DNA of 64,000 bases from Edaphobacter aggregans DSM 19364 (GCF_000745965.1 NZ_JQKI01000029.1:17443-81442); one strand, 5' to 3'; positions 32,421 to 41,700 are shown, counted from the first letter of the stretch. Notes: generated by a model not told the origin, from the letters alone. Made by a program: numbers and translations.

Positions 32421-32981
32421 TTAGCGGATCGCCGACTGCATCCAGTACACGATGACTCCGGTGATCGAGACATAGAGCCAGATGGGGTAGGTATAGCGAG
32501 CCAGCCGCCGGTGTGCGGGAAAGCGTCCCGTCAGCGAGAGAAAGAACGTGATCAGGATCATCGGCAGAGCGATGACGGAGAGCAGGATGTGTGACAGCAG
32601 CAGCTTCCAGTAGAAGGGCCACCATGCACTCAGGCGGTCGAAGTGCGTCTCGCCATGCAGGGTAAAGTTCACCAGGTACGAGACCAGGAAGATCGACGAG
32701 AAGAAGAAGGCCGTGAACATCGCCGCACGGTGTTTCGCGATCTGCCGCGCGCGGATGAACCGGTAGCCGGCGAGCAGGGCGATGGTCGAGAGCGCGTTCA
32801 GCATGGCGTTCACCAGCGGCAGCGAGCGGAGTTGCGTCCCGGCCACGTCCGTCGGCGCGTGGAAGTACACCAGCCAGCAGATGAAGGCGCTGGCGGCCGC
32901 ACTCACAGCGATGATTCCCGCGATGATCGCAGGAGGGGTACGAAGTTCAGGGGAAGGCAGAGTCGAGCGGGCGTTCGTCAT
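32421..32981 (-). CDS. DUF420 family membrane protein
   Basis: A 186-residue protein with five hydrophobic segments. It contains the DUF420 blocks PLVNAMLNALSTIALLAGYR, then FLVSYLVNFTLHGETHF and the late ILLSVIALPMILITFF, with conserved histidines in KHRAAMFTAFF and YLVNFTLHG. The family is found beside ctaB and cytochrome oxidase genes and is thought to help oxidase assembly. Its ATG overlaps the ctaB stop by one base, so it is in the same transcript. Confidence 0.88.
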   Translation of the reverse strand: MTNARSTLPSPELRTPPAIIAGIIAVSAAASAFICWLVYFHAPTDVAGTQLRSLPLVNAMLNALSTIALLAGYRFIRARQIAKHRAAMFTAFFFSSIFLVSYLVNFTLHGETHFDRLSAWWPFYWKLLLSHILLSVIALPMILITFFLSLTGRFPAHRRLARYTYPIWLYVSITGVIVYWMQSAIR

Positions 32982-33946
32982 CAGAAGAGCAGGCGTCCTT
33001 TCGCATCAAGCATCATTGCGGCCATCAGAAGGGGAAGATAGATCACCGAGGCCTTCAGCAGGTCGCGGGCATAGGCGCGCGACTCCAGAGACAGCGGCGA
33101 GCGGGTGATGCGCGCAAATCGCACTGTGTACCACAGATAGCCGAGTGACAGCACCGCCGCCACAACCCCGTAGATGTGCCCCGTCACACCGAGCCAGGTC
33201 GGCCACAGGCTCACCGGTACCATCAGCACGGCGTAGAAGAGGGCTTGGATCACGGTCGACTGCGCGGCGAACTGCTCGTCCGGCTGCGTCGGCGTTAGGC
33301 GGATTCCCGCAGCGGCGTAGTCATCGCGGTACATCCATCCGATGGCCATGAAGTGCGGAAACTGCCACACGAAGAGGATGGCGAAGAGCGCGACCGCCGG
33401 CCACTCGATCACGCCCCGCGCGGCGGTCCATCCGATCAACGGAGGCAGCGCTCCGGGAAATGCACCGATGAAGGTGTTCACGACCGTAATGCGCTTCAGC
33501 GGCGTGTAGATCCCCACATAGCCGATAGCCGTCAGCAGCGTGAGCGTGCCCGTCAGCAGGTTCGTCGTATACGCCAGGTAGAGCGAGCCAAGAAAGATCG
33601 CCGCAAATCCCAGCAGAAGCCCGTGCGCCAGCGAGATGCGTCCCGCGGCCATGGGCCGGTTGGACGTTCTCCGCATCAGCGCGTCGGTGCGCCGCTCCAG
33701 GGCCTGATTCAAGGCGCTCGAGCCGCAGGTGACGACGGCGATTCCGGCCAGTGCCTGCACCAGTCCGGCGTGAAACGGACTGATGCCGCTGGCGAGCGAT
33801 CCCAGGTAGAACCCGGCCCCGGCCGTGATAATGACCATGACCGTGACCCGGACCTTGAACAGGGTCGCGTAGTCGGCAAAGAGCCCAGGCTCCGCCACAG
33901 ACTTCTGCGCGGAGATGGCCGTCGGAGTTGTCGCGGATTGCGCCAC
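32981..33946 (-). CDS. ctaB: Heme O synthase (protoheme IX farnesyltransferase)
   Basis: Adds a farnesyl group to heme B, making heme O for terminal oxidases. The 321-residue UbiA-family membrane protein has the first prenyl-diphosphate motif NQALERRTDALMRRTSNRPM and the second YRDDYAAAGIRLTPTQPDE region, plus about nine membrane segments. The start is MAQSATTPTAI at 33946. Downstream, DUF420 and a small membrane gene follow with overlaps of one base or gaps of two bases. The oxidase subunits themselves are outside the window. Confidence 0.95.
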   Translation of the reverse strand: MAQSATTPTAISAQKSVAEPGLFADYATLFKVRVTVMVIITAGAGFYLGSLASGISPFHAGLVQALAGIAVVTCGSSALNQALERRTDALMRRTSNRPMAAGRISLAHGLLLGFAAIFLGSLYLAYTTNLLTGTLTLLTAIGYVGIYTPLKRITVVNTFIGAFPGALPPLIGWTAARGVIEWPAVALFAILFVWQFPHFMAIGWMYRDDYAAAGIRLTPTQPDEQFAAQSTVIQALFYAVLMVPVSLWPTWLGVTGHIYGVVAAVLSLGYLWYTVRFARITRSPLSLESRAYARDLLKASVIYLPLLMAAMMLDAKGRLLF

Positions 33947-33999
33947 GTTGTAAGGATAACCCGTCCTTCCGTGAACCGTTTATCGCCCGGGCCGCAGCT

Positions 34000-35745
34000 T
34001 TATCTCCTGGGCCGAAGCTGCGCCAATAAAGCCTCCGCCGTAGGCTGTGTGTTGAGCACATCGGCCGCAGTCAGCCATGCGCGGCGAAGCTGCGTGATGC
34101 CAAATCGCATCAGGTCCAGCTCTGCGATGGAGTGGGCATCGGTGTTCACCACAATTCGGCAGCCGTGCTGCTTCGCCATGCGCAGGTGCAGATCGCTAAG
34201 GTCGGCACGCGCGGGGTTGGCGTTGTGCTCCACGGCGACCCCGAGCTCCGCCGCCCGCTTCAGGATCGTGTTCATTTGCACGGCATAAGGATCGCGCTTC
34301 AACACCTTGCGCCCGGTCGGATGCCCCAGGATGCGCACGTGAGGACTCTCCATTGCGCGCAGGATGCGCTCCGTCATCTGCTCGACCGGCTGATCGAAGC
34401 GGCTGTGCACGCTGGCGACGACGATGTCCATCTCGGCCAGCGTCTCGTCGGCCAGATCGAGTTCGCCTTCGGCAAGGACGTCGACCTCCACGCCGGCCAG
34501 CACGCGAATCCGTCCTTCCATCTCGCCGTCCACCTCGCGGATGCGCCTTGCGTGCTCGAGAGCGCGCCGGTCGTCCATTCCGTTGGTCATGGCGAGATTC
34601 TTCGAGTGGTCGGTGATCGCGATGTACTTCAGCCCGCGCGCGAACGCCGCCTCCGCCATCTCGCGGATGCTGTTCAATCCATCGGTCTCGATGGTGTGCA
34701 TATGCAGGTCGCCGCGAATGTCGGTCAGGGTGATCAGCTCCGGCAGCGCATGGGTCGCCGCTGCCTCCAGCTCCCCGGAGTTCTCTCGAAGCTCGGGAGG
34801 AATGTAGTCCATCTCGAGGGCGCGGTAGATTGCCTCCTCAGTGGCCGCCGCCACAATCGTGTTGTCCTCCACGCGCAGCAGAGCGTACTCATTCAGCGTC
34901 AGGCCGCGCTTGATCGCCCGCTGGCGCAGCGCCACGTTGTGCATCTTCGACCCTGTGAAGTATTGGAGAGCGGCCCCGTAGCTGGCTCGCGGCAGCAGCC
35001 GCACGTCCACCTGCAGGTTGTTCCTCAGCGTGAAGCTCACCTTGTTCTGCCCTTTAGCCAACAGCTTATCGATCAGCGGCAGCGCCGCGACATGCTCGAC
35101 GGCTGCGGTAACGACATCCGGCTCGCACGCCGGGCCGGTCACCAGCAGGTCCAGGTCGCCCACGCTCTCTCGCCCGCGCCGCAGGGAACCGGCCGGGGTG
35201 ATCTCCTCGATGCCCGGAAACTCGCGGATCAACATAGAAATGCGGTCGGCGTGCTCCCTGGCTTGGTCGATCCGGAAGCGGCTTGAGTTCTTCCGGTAGT
35301 CCTCGATGCCTTTCAGGAGCTTGGCGGTAAACTTCTCGCCCATCCGCGGCAGCTTATTCAGGTGTCCGGCCTTCGCGGCCTCTTCAAGCGCATCGATATC
35401 GGCGACCTGAAGCGCCGACCAGACCAGCGCCACGGTCTTCGGACCCATGCCCGGCAGTCGCAACAGCTCGAGCATCGTCGGGCGGTACTTGGTCAGCAGC
35501 TCCTCGCGCAGCGGCATCGTTCCGGTCGAGACGATGTCCACGATATTCGTGGCCATGCCCTTGCCGATTCCCGCGATAGCGAGCAGTTGTTTCGGCTCCG
35601 CGATCAGCGTTGCCAGCTGTGTTGTCTGTTGTTCCACAGCCTCGGCGGCGCGCCGGTAGGAGCGGATGCGGAAGGGATCGGCGGCATCGATCTCAAGCAG
35701 ATTCGCCGTCTCGTCCAGCACTCGTGCGATTGTGATGTTATCCAT
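34000..35745 (-). CDS. polX: DNA polymerase/3'-5' exonuclease of family X (PolX)
   Basis: A 581-residue repair polymerase. The N-terminal 8-kDa and helix-hairpin-helix region contains LLAIAGIGKGMATNIVDI and LPGMGPKTVALVW. The palm has SVGDLDLLVTGP with two catalytic aspartates and LQVDVRLLP with the third. The C-terminal PHP phosphoesterase domain starts at DLHMHTIETDG and has YIAITDHSKNLAM, GVEVDVLAEGELDL, VASVHSRF and RILGHPTG as metal ligands, ending in VVNTDAHSIAEL. The domain order is that of bacterial PolX, giving gap filling plus a proofreading exonuclease. Where relatives have EINANP it reads EHNANP. Confidence 0.95.
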   Translation of the reverse strand: MDNITIARVLDETANLLEIDAADPFRIRSYRRAAEAVEQQTTQLATLIAEPKQLLAIAGIGKGMATNIVDIVSTGTMPLREELLTKYRPTMLELLRLPGMGPKTVALVWSALQVADIDALEEAAKAGHLNKLPRMGEKFTAKLLKGIEDYRKNSSRFRIDQAREHADRISMLIREFPGIEEITPAGSLRRGRESVGDLDLLVTGPACEPDVVTAAVEHVAALPLIDKLLAKGQNKVSFTLRNNLQVDVRLLPRASYGAALQYFTGSKMHNVALRQRAIKRGLTLNEYALLRVEDNTIVAAATEEAIYRALEMDYIPPELRENSGELEAAATHALPELITLTDIRGDLHMHTIETDGLNSIREMAEAAFARGLKYIAITDHSKNLAMTNGMDDRRALEHARRIREVDGEMEGRIRVLAGVEVDVLAEGELDLADETLAEMDIVVASVHSRFDQPVEQMTERILRAMESPHVRILGHPTGRKVLKRDPYAVQMNTILKRAAELGVAVEHNANPARADLSDLHLRMAKQHGCRIVVNTDAHSIAELDLMRFGITQLRRAWLTAADVLNTQPTAEALLAQLRPRR

Positions 35746-35845
35746 TGTGTGAAGCCAGCTCGAAGCCCGGAGTTCGAGTCACCTGGCTTCTGAGCAGTAT
35801 GCCGCATCCGCGGCCCGGAGCGAAATCTCACACACCGCAAGTAAC

Positions 35846-35879
35846 GATTGCCCTGCTCGCTGCGGCGGGCAGGGCAATC
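35846..35879. terminator. Hairpin downstream of the cold-shock gene
   Basis: GATTGCCCTGC (35846-35856) pairs perfectly with GCAGGGCAATC (35869-35879) over a 12-base loop. It lies 37 bases past the csp stop on the minus strand and upstream of polX. Only a weak T-rich tail (CGTTACTT) follows on the minus strand. Confidence 0.6.
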
Positions 35880-35915
35880 AAGAGGTGAGCGAATCTCCTG
35901 ACTCGCAATCAGCGA

Positions 35916-36137
35916 TTAGCTGGCCATTTCTTTGAGACGGAAGACCTGATCGGCCTGAGGTCCTTTCGCTCCTTGGATAATGTCGAACTCGACCTCATCG
36001 CCTTCCTTCAGGCTCTTGTAGCCCTCGCGCTGAATCGAGGTGTAGTGAACGAACACGTCGGCTCCGCCATCACGGCCCAGGAAGCCGTACCCTTTTGCGT
36101 TGTTGAACCACTTCACGGTGCCTTTGTACTGTGCCAA
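35916..36137 (-). CDS. Cold-shock protein, CspA family
   Basis: A 73-residue CSD protein with both RNA-binding motifs, KGYGFLGRD (RNP1) and VFVHYTSI (RNP2), starting [15 protein letters not shown]. These proteins bind single-stranded RNA and melt structure in mRNA. The start codon is TTG, 8 bases after AAGGAG. The 172-base gap upstream may hold a long leader, as many csp mRNAs do, but I see no convincing promoter in it. One GCGAGTCA copy (35899-35906, minus strand) follows the stop. Confidence 0.93.
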   Translation of the reverse strand: MAQYKGTVKWFNNAKGYGFLGRDGGADVFVHYTSIQREGYKSLKEGDEVEFDIIQGAKGPQADQVFRLKEMAS

Positions 36138-36309
36138 GACCCTTACTCCTTGCGTTCGATTCGAGTGCCTGCCGCCGGAGGAAGTCCCCCCCTAAACAGG
36201 ACAGCTCAAAACATCTGACGCAAAAGTGAGGAGGCGGGTTTCCTACAAAATAGTTTGTCGGAATTGTGTAAAGACCACTGCATCAAAGGTAACGCGTTGA
36301 GCTTTCAAT

Positions 36310-36966
36310 TCAAAGCAAACCCTGGCGTCGCGCGCGGTCGTACAGCATCAGCCCGATCAATGTCTTGCCGTCGTGAATTTTATTGGCTGAGACCAGCGCC
36401 AGCGCCTCCGACAGAGGCATCCGAACCACGTCGATCTTCTCGTCGTCCTCCGGCTGCGCCTTGCCGTTGCGAATCTCACGGGCCAGGTAGATCTGCATCC
36501 ACTCGCCAAGAAATCCTGGACTGGCAAAGTACTTCGTCAGCAAGGTCCATCGCTTCGCCCGGTAGCCCGTCTCTTCGATCATCTCGCGCTTGGCCGCCGC
36601 CAGCGTCGACTCGCCAGGCTCGACCCGCCCTGCCGGAAGTTCCAGGAGAAACTGCCCGGCAGCATGACGATACTGCCGCTCCAGGATGACGTCCGGATCG
36701 GCGGGATTCTTCGATTCGTCCACCGCGAGGATCACCACCGACCCGTTGTGCCGGATCACCTCGCGCACGTTCCTCATGCCGGTCGGCTCAATCACCTCGT
36801 CCCGGAAGACCGAGAAGACCTTGCCCTTGAAGACGACCTTCGACGAGAGCACGTTTGTCTTCGTCCCCTTCTGAGAGATCACCGTCGCAGCCGGGCTCCT
36901 CACCGGCCTGCCCGCAGGAGACTTCTTCTCCGTCACTTTCTTCTCAATCTTTTTCTTTTGCGCCAT
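36310..36966 (-). CDS. NUDIX hydrolase, ADP-ribose pyrophosphatase type
   Basis: A 218-residue protein. The Nudix box GRVEPGESTLAAAKREMIEE plus TGY is complete, and the preceding QFLLELPAGRVEPGE is the ADP-ribose pyrophosphatase pattern; the proline-containing SPGFLGEWMQIYLA, about 15 residues after the box, also points to ADP-sugar specificity. The first 40 residues form a Lys-rich, probably unstructured extension (KKKIEKKVTEKKSPAG), which is unusual for the family and may bind nucleic acid or acidic partners. The reaction would be ADP-ribose to AMP plus ribose 5-phosphate. Confidence 0.9.
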   Translation of the reverse strand: MAQKKKIEKKVTEKKSPAGRPVRSPAATVISQKGTKTNVLSSKVVFKGKVFSVFRDEVIEPTGMRNVREVIRHNGSVVILAVDESKNPADPDVILERQYRHAAGQFLLELPAGRVEPGESTLAAAKREMIEETGYRAKRWTLLTKYFASPGFLGEWMQIYLAREIRNGKAQPEDDEKIDVVRMPLSEALALVSANKIHDGKTLIGLMLYDRARRQGLL

Positions 36967-37167
36967 ACGGCTACGGTATCATCCTGCATCGGGAGCGCTT
37001 GAACCGGCATCCAACCGAAAGCAAAGAAAATAGTGCGAATCTCGACCGGGACGCATCAAATAGGCGAGCCGTAAGGCAAAATCAAAGCATCTGTAGAGAG
37101 AGATAGTTCGCGGATTCATCGCAAGAGTCTGCGGCATGACGAACGACCTTGAAGACGAAGGCCTGCG

Positions 37168-38838
37168 ATGAACGTTGAGTGTTATCCGATCACGGTGTTG
37201 CCCCACATATCGCAGCTCTACCGCGACTATCTCGTGATGGGCGACAGCGCAGCGGACTCTCCGGTTCGCCGCTGGTATGGCTCCGGTGACTCCGGCGGGC
37301 CCTTCGCGGGCGGCTGGATGCGCTCTCCGCTCCCTCCTGTTGCCGACTCCAACCGGCTCGCCGACGAATTGCTCCGCCAGAACCAATCCTTCGCGGCCAG
37401 CCCTGAGACTCTCGCCAACATCGAGCGCCTTCGCAATGGAGCCCGCGCTGTCATCACCGGCCAGCAGGTCGTCCTCTTCGGCGGCCCGCTGCTCACGCTG
37501 CTCAAGGCGGCGACGGCCGTCTCCCGCGCGCGTGAGGCAACCCGCATCACCGGCGTCGATCACGTCCCCGTCTTCTGGATGGCGACCGAGGACCACGACC
37601 TTCCCGAGGTCGATCAGGTCGCTCTCCTCACCAAGACCAGCGTCGAGATCCTCAAGGCTGGCCTGCGCGTCCCGCACCCAATCCCTGTCGGCGAGGTCGC
37701 GCTGACTCCCGAGACCGCCCACCTCCTCGAGCAGGCGCGCGAGCGCGCCACCGAGCTGCTGGCCTACGCTCCCATCGCCGACTCGATCCGCGAGGCTTAC
37801 CTCGCCTCCGAGACCAACCCAAGGCCAACACTCGGCTCGGCGTTCGGCAGGCTCATCGCACACATCTTCGCCCCGCAGGGCCTCATCGTCGTCGACGCCT
37901 CCAGCCGCGAGTTCCACGCCATGGGCGTCTCCACGCTGCGCCACGCCATCGAGTGCGCCGATCAGCTCCACGACGCTCTGCTCGAACGCAACCGCGAGCT
38001 CACCTCCCACGGCTACCACGCCCAGGTCCTCGTCGCGGAGTCCTCCTCGCTCCTCTTTCTCCTCGACGAGCACACAGGTGAGCGCATCGCACTCCACCGC
38101 ATCACCGACCCTGCCACCGGCGAGACCCAGTGGCGATCGAACTCCCACGTCTTCACCACCGCGGGTCTTCTGGAGATCCTAGACCGTACCCCTGAGCGCC
38201 TCAGCCCGAACGCCATCCTTCGGCCCGTCTTCCAGGACACCGTATTTCCAACCGCCGCGTACATTGGCGGTCCTGCCGAGATCGCCTACTTCGCGCAGAG
38301 CGCCGTGCTCTACGAACAGATTCTCGGCCGCCTTACTCCCGTCCTTCCGCGCCTCTCTGCCACGCTCATCGAGCCCGCCATCACCGCCGTCATGGAGAAG
38401 GACGAGGTCCAGCTGCCCGACGCCATGACTACCGCAGACGACCTTGCGCTGCGGCTCGGCGCGCGCGCCATGCCCATCCCGCTCAAGCGCAAGCTCGCTG
38501 CGGTCGGCAACGCGCTAGAGTCTGAGCTTGGCGCCTTGACCGAGTACCTTCGCGGTATCGACCCCAACCTCGGGACCACGGCCGAGACCTCCAGCTCCAA
38601 GATGCGCTACCAGATGGGTCGCCTGCGTCGCATGGCCGCCACCTACGAACTCCAGAAAGAGGCGTCGCTCGCAAAGCACGCCCAGGCCATCACGCTCAAT
38701 CTCTTCCCCGACGGCCACCCGCAGGAGCGCCTGCTCGCCGGTGCCTGGTTCCTCGCCCGCTACGGCGAGGACCTCATCGAGCGCCTCGTGCAGGTCGCCA
38801 ACAACCAGTGTCCCGGCCACGTCGTCGTCCGCCTCTAG
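37168..38838 (+). CDS. bshC: Bacillithiol biosynthesis cysteine-adding enzyme
   Basis: A 556-residue protein of the BshC family, which adds cysteine to GlcN-malate to finish bacillithiol. Family blocks include ARAVITGQQVVLFGGPLLTL, DHVPVFWMATEDHDLPEVDQ, then RPVFQDTVFPTAAYIGGPAE and IAYFAQSAVLY. The C-terminal coiled-coil part ends with NLFPDGHPQERLLAGAWFLA and RYGEDLI. Bacillithiol is known in Firmicutes, Deinococcus and some Bacteroidetes/Acidobacteria lineages, so this gene also helps place the organism. bshA and bshB are not nearby. Its stop codon is directly adjacent to the stop of the convergent eutC. Confidence 0.95.
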   Translation: MNVECYPITVLPHISQLYRDYLVMGDSAADSPVRRWYGSGDSGGPFAGGWMRSPLPPVADSNRLADELLRQNQSFAASPETLANIERLRNGARAVITGQQVVLFGGPLLTLLKAATAVSRAREATRITGVDHVPVFWMATEDHDLPEVDQVALLTKTSVEILKAGLRVPHPIPVGEVALTPETAHLLEQARERATELLAYAPIADSIREAYLASETNPRPTLGSAFGRLIAHIFAPQGLIVVDASSREFHAMGVSTLRHAIECADQLHDALLERNRELTSHGYHAQVLVAESSSLLFLLDEHTGERIALHRITDPATGETQWRSNSHVFTTAGLLEILDRTPERLSPNAILRPVFQDTVFPTAAYIGGPAEIAYFAQSAVLYEQILGRLTPVLPRLSATLIEPAITAVMEKDEVQLPDAMTTADDLALRLGARAMPIPLKRKLAAVGNALESELGALTEYLRGIDPNLGTTAETSSSKMRYQMGRLRRMAATYELQKEASLAKHAQAITLNLFPDGHPQERLLAGAWFLARYGEDLIERLVQVANNQCPGHVVVRL

Positions 38839-39609
38839 TCAAACCGGGAACGAACGCTGCGAAGCGGCAAGGCTGTCCATTCCGAAGGTGTCCTTCAGCG
38901 CAACGCCCGAAGCCTTCAACGCGCGCGCCCCGTTCAGCAGCCGCACCAACCTCGATGCTGCCTCATCAGCCCCCAGCCCACCCGGCCTGATGTTGGAGAC
39001 GCAGTTCCTCTCCGCATCCGTTCGCCCCACTCGAGGCCGATAGGTCAGGTAGGCCCCGAGACTATCGTGCGAGCTCAACCCCGGCCGCTCACCAATCAGC
39101 ATTAGCACAGCCTCCGCTCCTCGCAACTCGCCGATGCCGTCCCCAAGAGCAACCCGCGCCTGCGTGGCGATCACCACATCATCCAGAACCCAACCCTCAA
39201 GCCCCGCGCGCAGGTCATCGAGCAGCGCAACCGCATTCGTCTCCGCCGCGATCGAGGACAACCCATCCGCCATGACGACGGTAAGCTGCCGCTCAGCCTG
39301 CTCCGCGCGCCTCAGGCCCTCCACGCACTCCGGCGCAATCGATCTCCCAAGATCCGGCCGGCAGAGATACTCCCTGCGCTCACGCGCCATGCTCCACGCG
39401 CGAATCACTCCGAACCCCGCCTGCCGCAGCCGTGCCTCCAGTCCATCCACGTCGAGCGCCGCATGGATGGCATCTCTCGCGAGCGCATGGTCTCTCTGGA
39501 AGTCGAGATTCACTCGCGTCGGCGCACTCGCTCCCGCTCGCCCCAGCGCGATCCGCGCGGAGGTCCATCGCGTCAGCGCCTGCCAGGGATCTGGCGCGGC
39601 GAGCGTCAT
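38839..39609 (-). CDS. eutC: Ethanolamine ammonia-lyase light chain
   Basis: The small subunit of the B12-dependent lyase that turns ethanolamine into acetaldehyde and ammonia; it shares the cobalamin site with EutB. The 256-residue protein has DPWQALTRWTSARIALGRAG, FQRDHALARDAIHAALD, VVMADGLSSIAAETNA, MLIGERPGLSSHDSLGAYLT and ERNCVSNIRPGGLG, all typical EutC blocks. ATG 39609 overlaps the eutB stop as ATGA. No eutA reactivase or shell protein is present. Confidence 0.95.
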   Translation of the reverse strand: MTLAAPDPWQALTRWTSARIALGRAGASAPTRVNLDFQRDHALARDAIHAALDVDGLEARLRQAGFGVIRAWSMARERREYLCRPDLGRSIAPECVEGLRRAEQAERQLTVVMADGLSSIAAETNAVALLDDLRAGLEGWVLDDVVIATQARVALGDGIGELRGAEAVLMLIGERPGLSSHDSLGAYLTYRPRVGRTDAERNCVSNIRPGGLGADEAASRLVRLLNGARALKASGVALKDTFGMDSLAASQRSFPV

Positions 39610-41000
39610 CGCAGGCTGGAGGTGGTCATCTCCGGCAACAGACGGCTCATTGCGGCCTTCGCCGGGATCAGGCGGCCGTTCTCGTCCGTGATCTGCATCT
39701 TCGCCAGCCAAGCTTCAAACTCCGGTGCTCGTCTCAATCCCAACACGCTTCGAACATACAGCGCATCGTGAAACGACGTGCTCTGATAATTCAGCATAAT
39801 ATCGTCGGCCCCCGGAACTCCCATGATGAAGTTCACCCCCGCCACCGCCAGCAGCGTCAGCAGCGAGTCCATGTCGTCCTGGTCCGCCTCCGCGTGGTTC
39901 GTGTAGCAGATATCGCATCCCATCGGCAGCCCTAGCAGCTTGCCGCAGAAGTGATCCTCCAGCCCCGCGCGAATGATCTGCTTGCTGTCGAACAGGTACT
40001 CCGGCCCGATAAATCCCACCACTGAATTCACAAGCAGCGGACGAAACGTCCGCGCCACGCCATACGCCCGCGCCTCGCACGTCTGCTGGTCCACTCCGAA
40101 CGCCGCATCTGCCGACAGCGCGCTGCCCTGGCCCGTCTCGAAGTACATGCAGTCGCTTCCCACCGTCCCGCGCCGCAGCGCCATCGCCGCCTGCTGCGCC
40201 TCGCGCAGCAGAGCCAGCGAGATCCCGAAGCTCTCATTCGTCTTCTGCGTTCCCCCGACGGACTGAAACACCAGATCCACCGGAGCACCGTGCGCCATCG
40301 CCTCCATCGTGTTGGTCACATGCGCAAGCACGCAGCTCTGGATCGGCACCTCGTAGCGAAGCCGAAAGTCATCCAGCAGCCGAAGCAGCTTCATCGCCAT
40401 CGCCACGCTGTCCGTCGCCGGGTTGATCCCGATCACCGCATCGCCGCAACCGTACAGCAACCCGTCGATGATCGACGCCACGATTCCCTGCGTATCGTCC
40501 GTCGGATGATTCGGCTGCAGCCGCACCGACATCCGTCCCGGCAGCCCGATCGTCGTGCGAAACCGCGTCACCACGCTGCACTTACGCGCTGTCAGAATCA
40601 AATCCTGGTTGCGCATCAGCTTCGAGACCGCTGCAACCATCTCAGGCGTCAAACCCCGGCTTAACGCCGCCAGCGAAGCCGCATCCCGCTCGTCGCTCAG
40701 CAGCCACTCGCGAAGTTGGCCCACCGTCAGGTGCGACACCGGCGCAAACGCCTCCGTATCGTGCGTGTCGAGGATCAGCCGCGTCACATCATCCTGCTCG
40801 TACGGAATGAGCGCCTCGCTCAGGAAATGCTTCAACGGAAGATCGGCCAGCGCATAGCGAGCCGCCGCCCGGACCGTCTCCGACTCAGCAGCCACCCCAG
40901 CGAGCACGTCGCCCGAGCGCGTCGGAGTCGCCTTCGCCAGCAGCGTCTTCAGATCGTCGAAGCGGTAGGTGCAGCCGCCCATGCTGTGAGAAAAGCCCAT
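39606..41000 (-). CDS. eutB: Ethanolamine ammonia-lyase heavy chain
   Basis: The 464-residue catalytic TIM-barrel subunit. Active-site segments include RFRTTIGLPGRMSVRLQPNH, PTDDTQGIVASI, YGCGDAVIGINPATDS, FETGQGSALSADAAFGVDQQ (substrate-binding Glu), GFIGPEYLF and GLPMGCDICYTNHAEADQDD. The length matches E. coli EutB (453). It is first of a two-gene eutBC operon. The microcompartment, transporter, EutA and regulator genes of the classical eut locus are absent, so ethanolamine would be split in the open cytosol. Confidence 0.96.
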   Translation of the reverse strand: MGFSHSMGGCTYRFDDLKTLLAKATPTRSGDVLAGVAAESETVRAAARYALADLPLKHFLSEALIPYEQDDVTRLILDTHDTEAFAPVSHLTVGQLREWLLSDERDAASLAALSRGLTPEMVAAVSKLMRNQDLILTARKCSVVTRFRTTIGLPGRMSVRLQPNHPTDDTQGIVASIIDGLLYGCGDAVIGINPATDSVAMAMKLLRLLDDFRLRYEVPIQSCVLAHVTNTMEAMAHGAPVDLVFQSVGGTQKTNESFGISLALLREAQQAAMALRRGTVGSDCMYFETGQGSALSADAAFGVDQQTCEARAYGVARTFRPLLVNSVVGFIGPEYLFDSKQIIRAGLEDHFCGKLLGLPMGCDICYTNHAEADQDDMDSLLTLLAVAGVNFIMGVPGADDIMLNYQSTSFHDALYVRSVLGLRRAPEFEAWLAKMQITDENGRLIPAKAAMSRLLPEMTTSSLR

Positions 41001-41121
41001 CGTTCGCCTCGCACGCCCAGCCTACAACAGCCGCGTTCTATTCGGCCGTCGCAGCAACGAGTTGCGAGGCAGTGTTTCACAGCGAAGGCGCGGGTTTAGA
41101 ATGGCCATCGAGGAGTTCTGT

Positions 41122-41430
41122 ATGGGCCTGAGCGACCAGCCATTTGAAGTTATGTGTCCCGACTGCGGCGCGATGATGAAGATCGATCCCGTAACCCGCG
41201 CCATCATCTCCCACAAGTCCGCCCCAAAGAAGAAGATGTTCGAAGACTTCGGCGAGGCCGCCAAAGCTCTCCGCGAGGCCGACGCCCGCCGCGACTCCAT
41301 CTTCCAGCAGTCCGTCGAGGCCCAGAAGAACAAGGAAGACGTTCTTGCCAAGAAGTTTGCCGAGGCAGTCAAGAAAGCCAAAGAGACTCCACTAAGCGAC
41401 CGCCCCATTCGCGACTTCGACCTCGACTAA
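41122..41430 (+). CDS. Small protein with N-terminal zinc-finger-like CxxC
   Basis: A 102-residue protein starting at ATG 41122, six bases after GAGGAG. It begins MGLSDQPFEVMCPDCGAMMK, with one CPDC pair; no second pair is seen, so a dimeric or partial zinc site is likely. The rest is a long charged helix (EAAKALREADARRDSIFQQS, AKKFAEAVKKAKE) that predicts as coiled coil. The family was not recognised. It is divergent from eutB with a gap of about 120 bases. Confidence 0.7.
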   Translation: MGLSDQPFEVMCPDCGAMMKIDPVTRAIISHKSAPKKKMFEDFGEAAKALREADARRDSIFQQSVEAQKNKEDVLAKKFAEAVKKAKETPLSDRPIRDFDLD

Positions 41431-41490
41431 TTGGGTCCCTTTCGAAAGCGCTCCGAGGAGGCTCGACCTTATCCACTCCTCCACAGATCT

Positions 41491-41525
41491 GTCATCCTGA
41501 GCGAAGCGCAGCGAAGTCGAAGGAC
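41491..41525 (-). repeat. Dispersed repeat, inverted copy
   Basis: GTCATCCTGAGCGAAGCGCA followed by GCGAAGTCGAAGGAC is the reverse complement of the TTCGACTTCGCTCAGGATGAC type seen in the first 5.3 kb. It lies 60 bases past the zinc-finger gene, within the 466-base gap 41431-41896. Confidence 0.65.
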
Positions 41526-41700
41526 CCGCATTTCGCTCGTGCCGCCACAGCCTTAGGCGCTCATCTTTGAAGTTGGAGCGGGGGAGTCCTCACCGGTGTC
41601 AACCCCCTCAAAATCGTCCACCCCTAGCTAAACAACACAATACAAACCAATTACACCCAAAAATAAACTCCCAAAAAGCGCCGATTAATTACTCCCGGCT

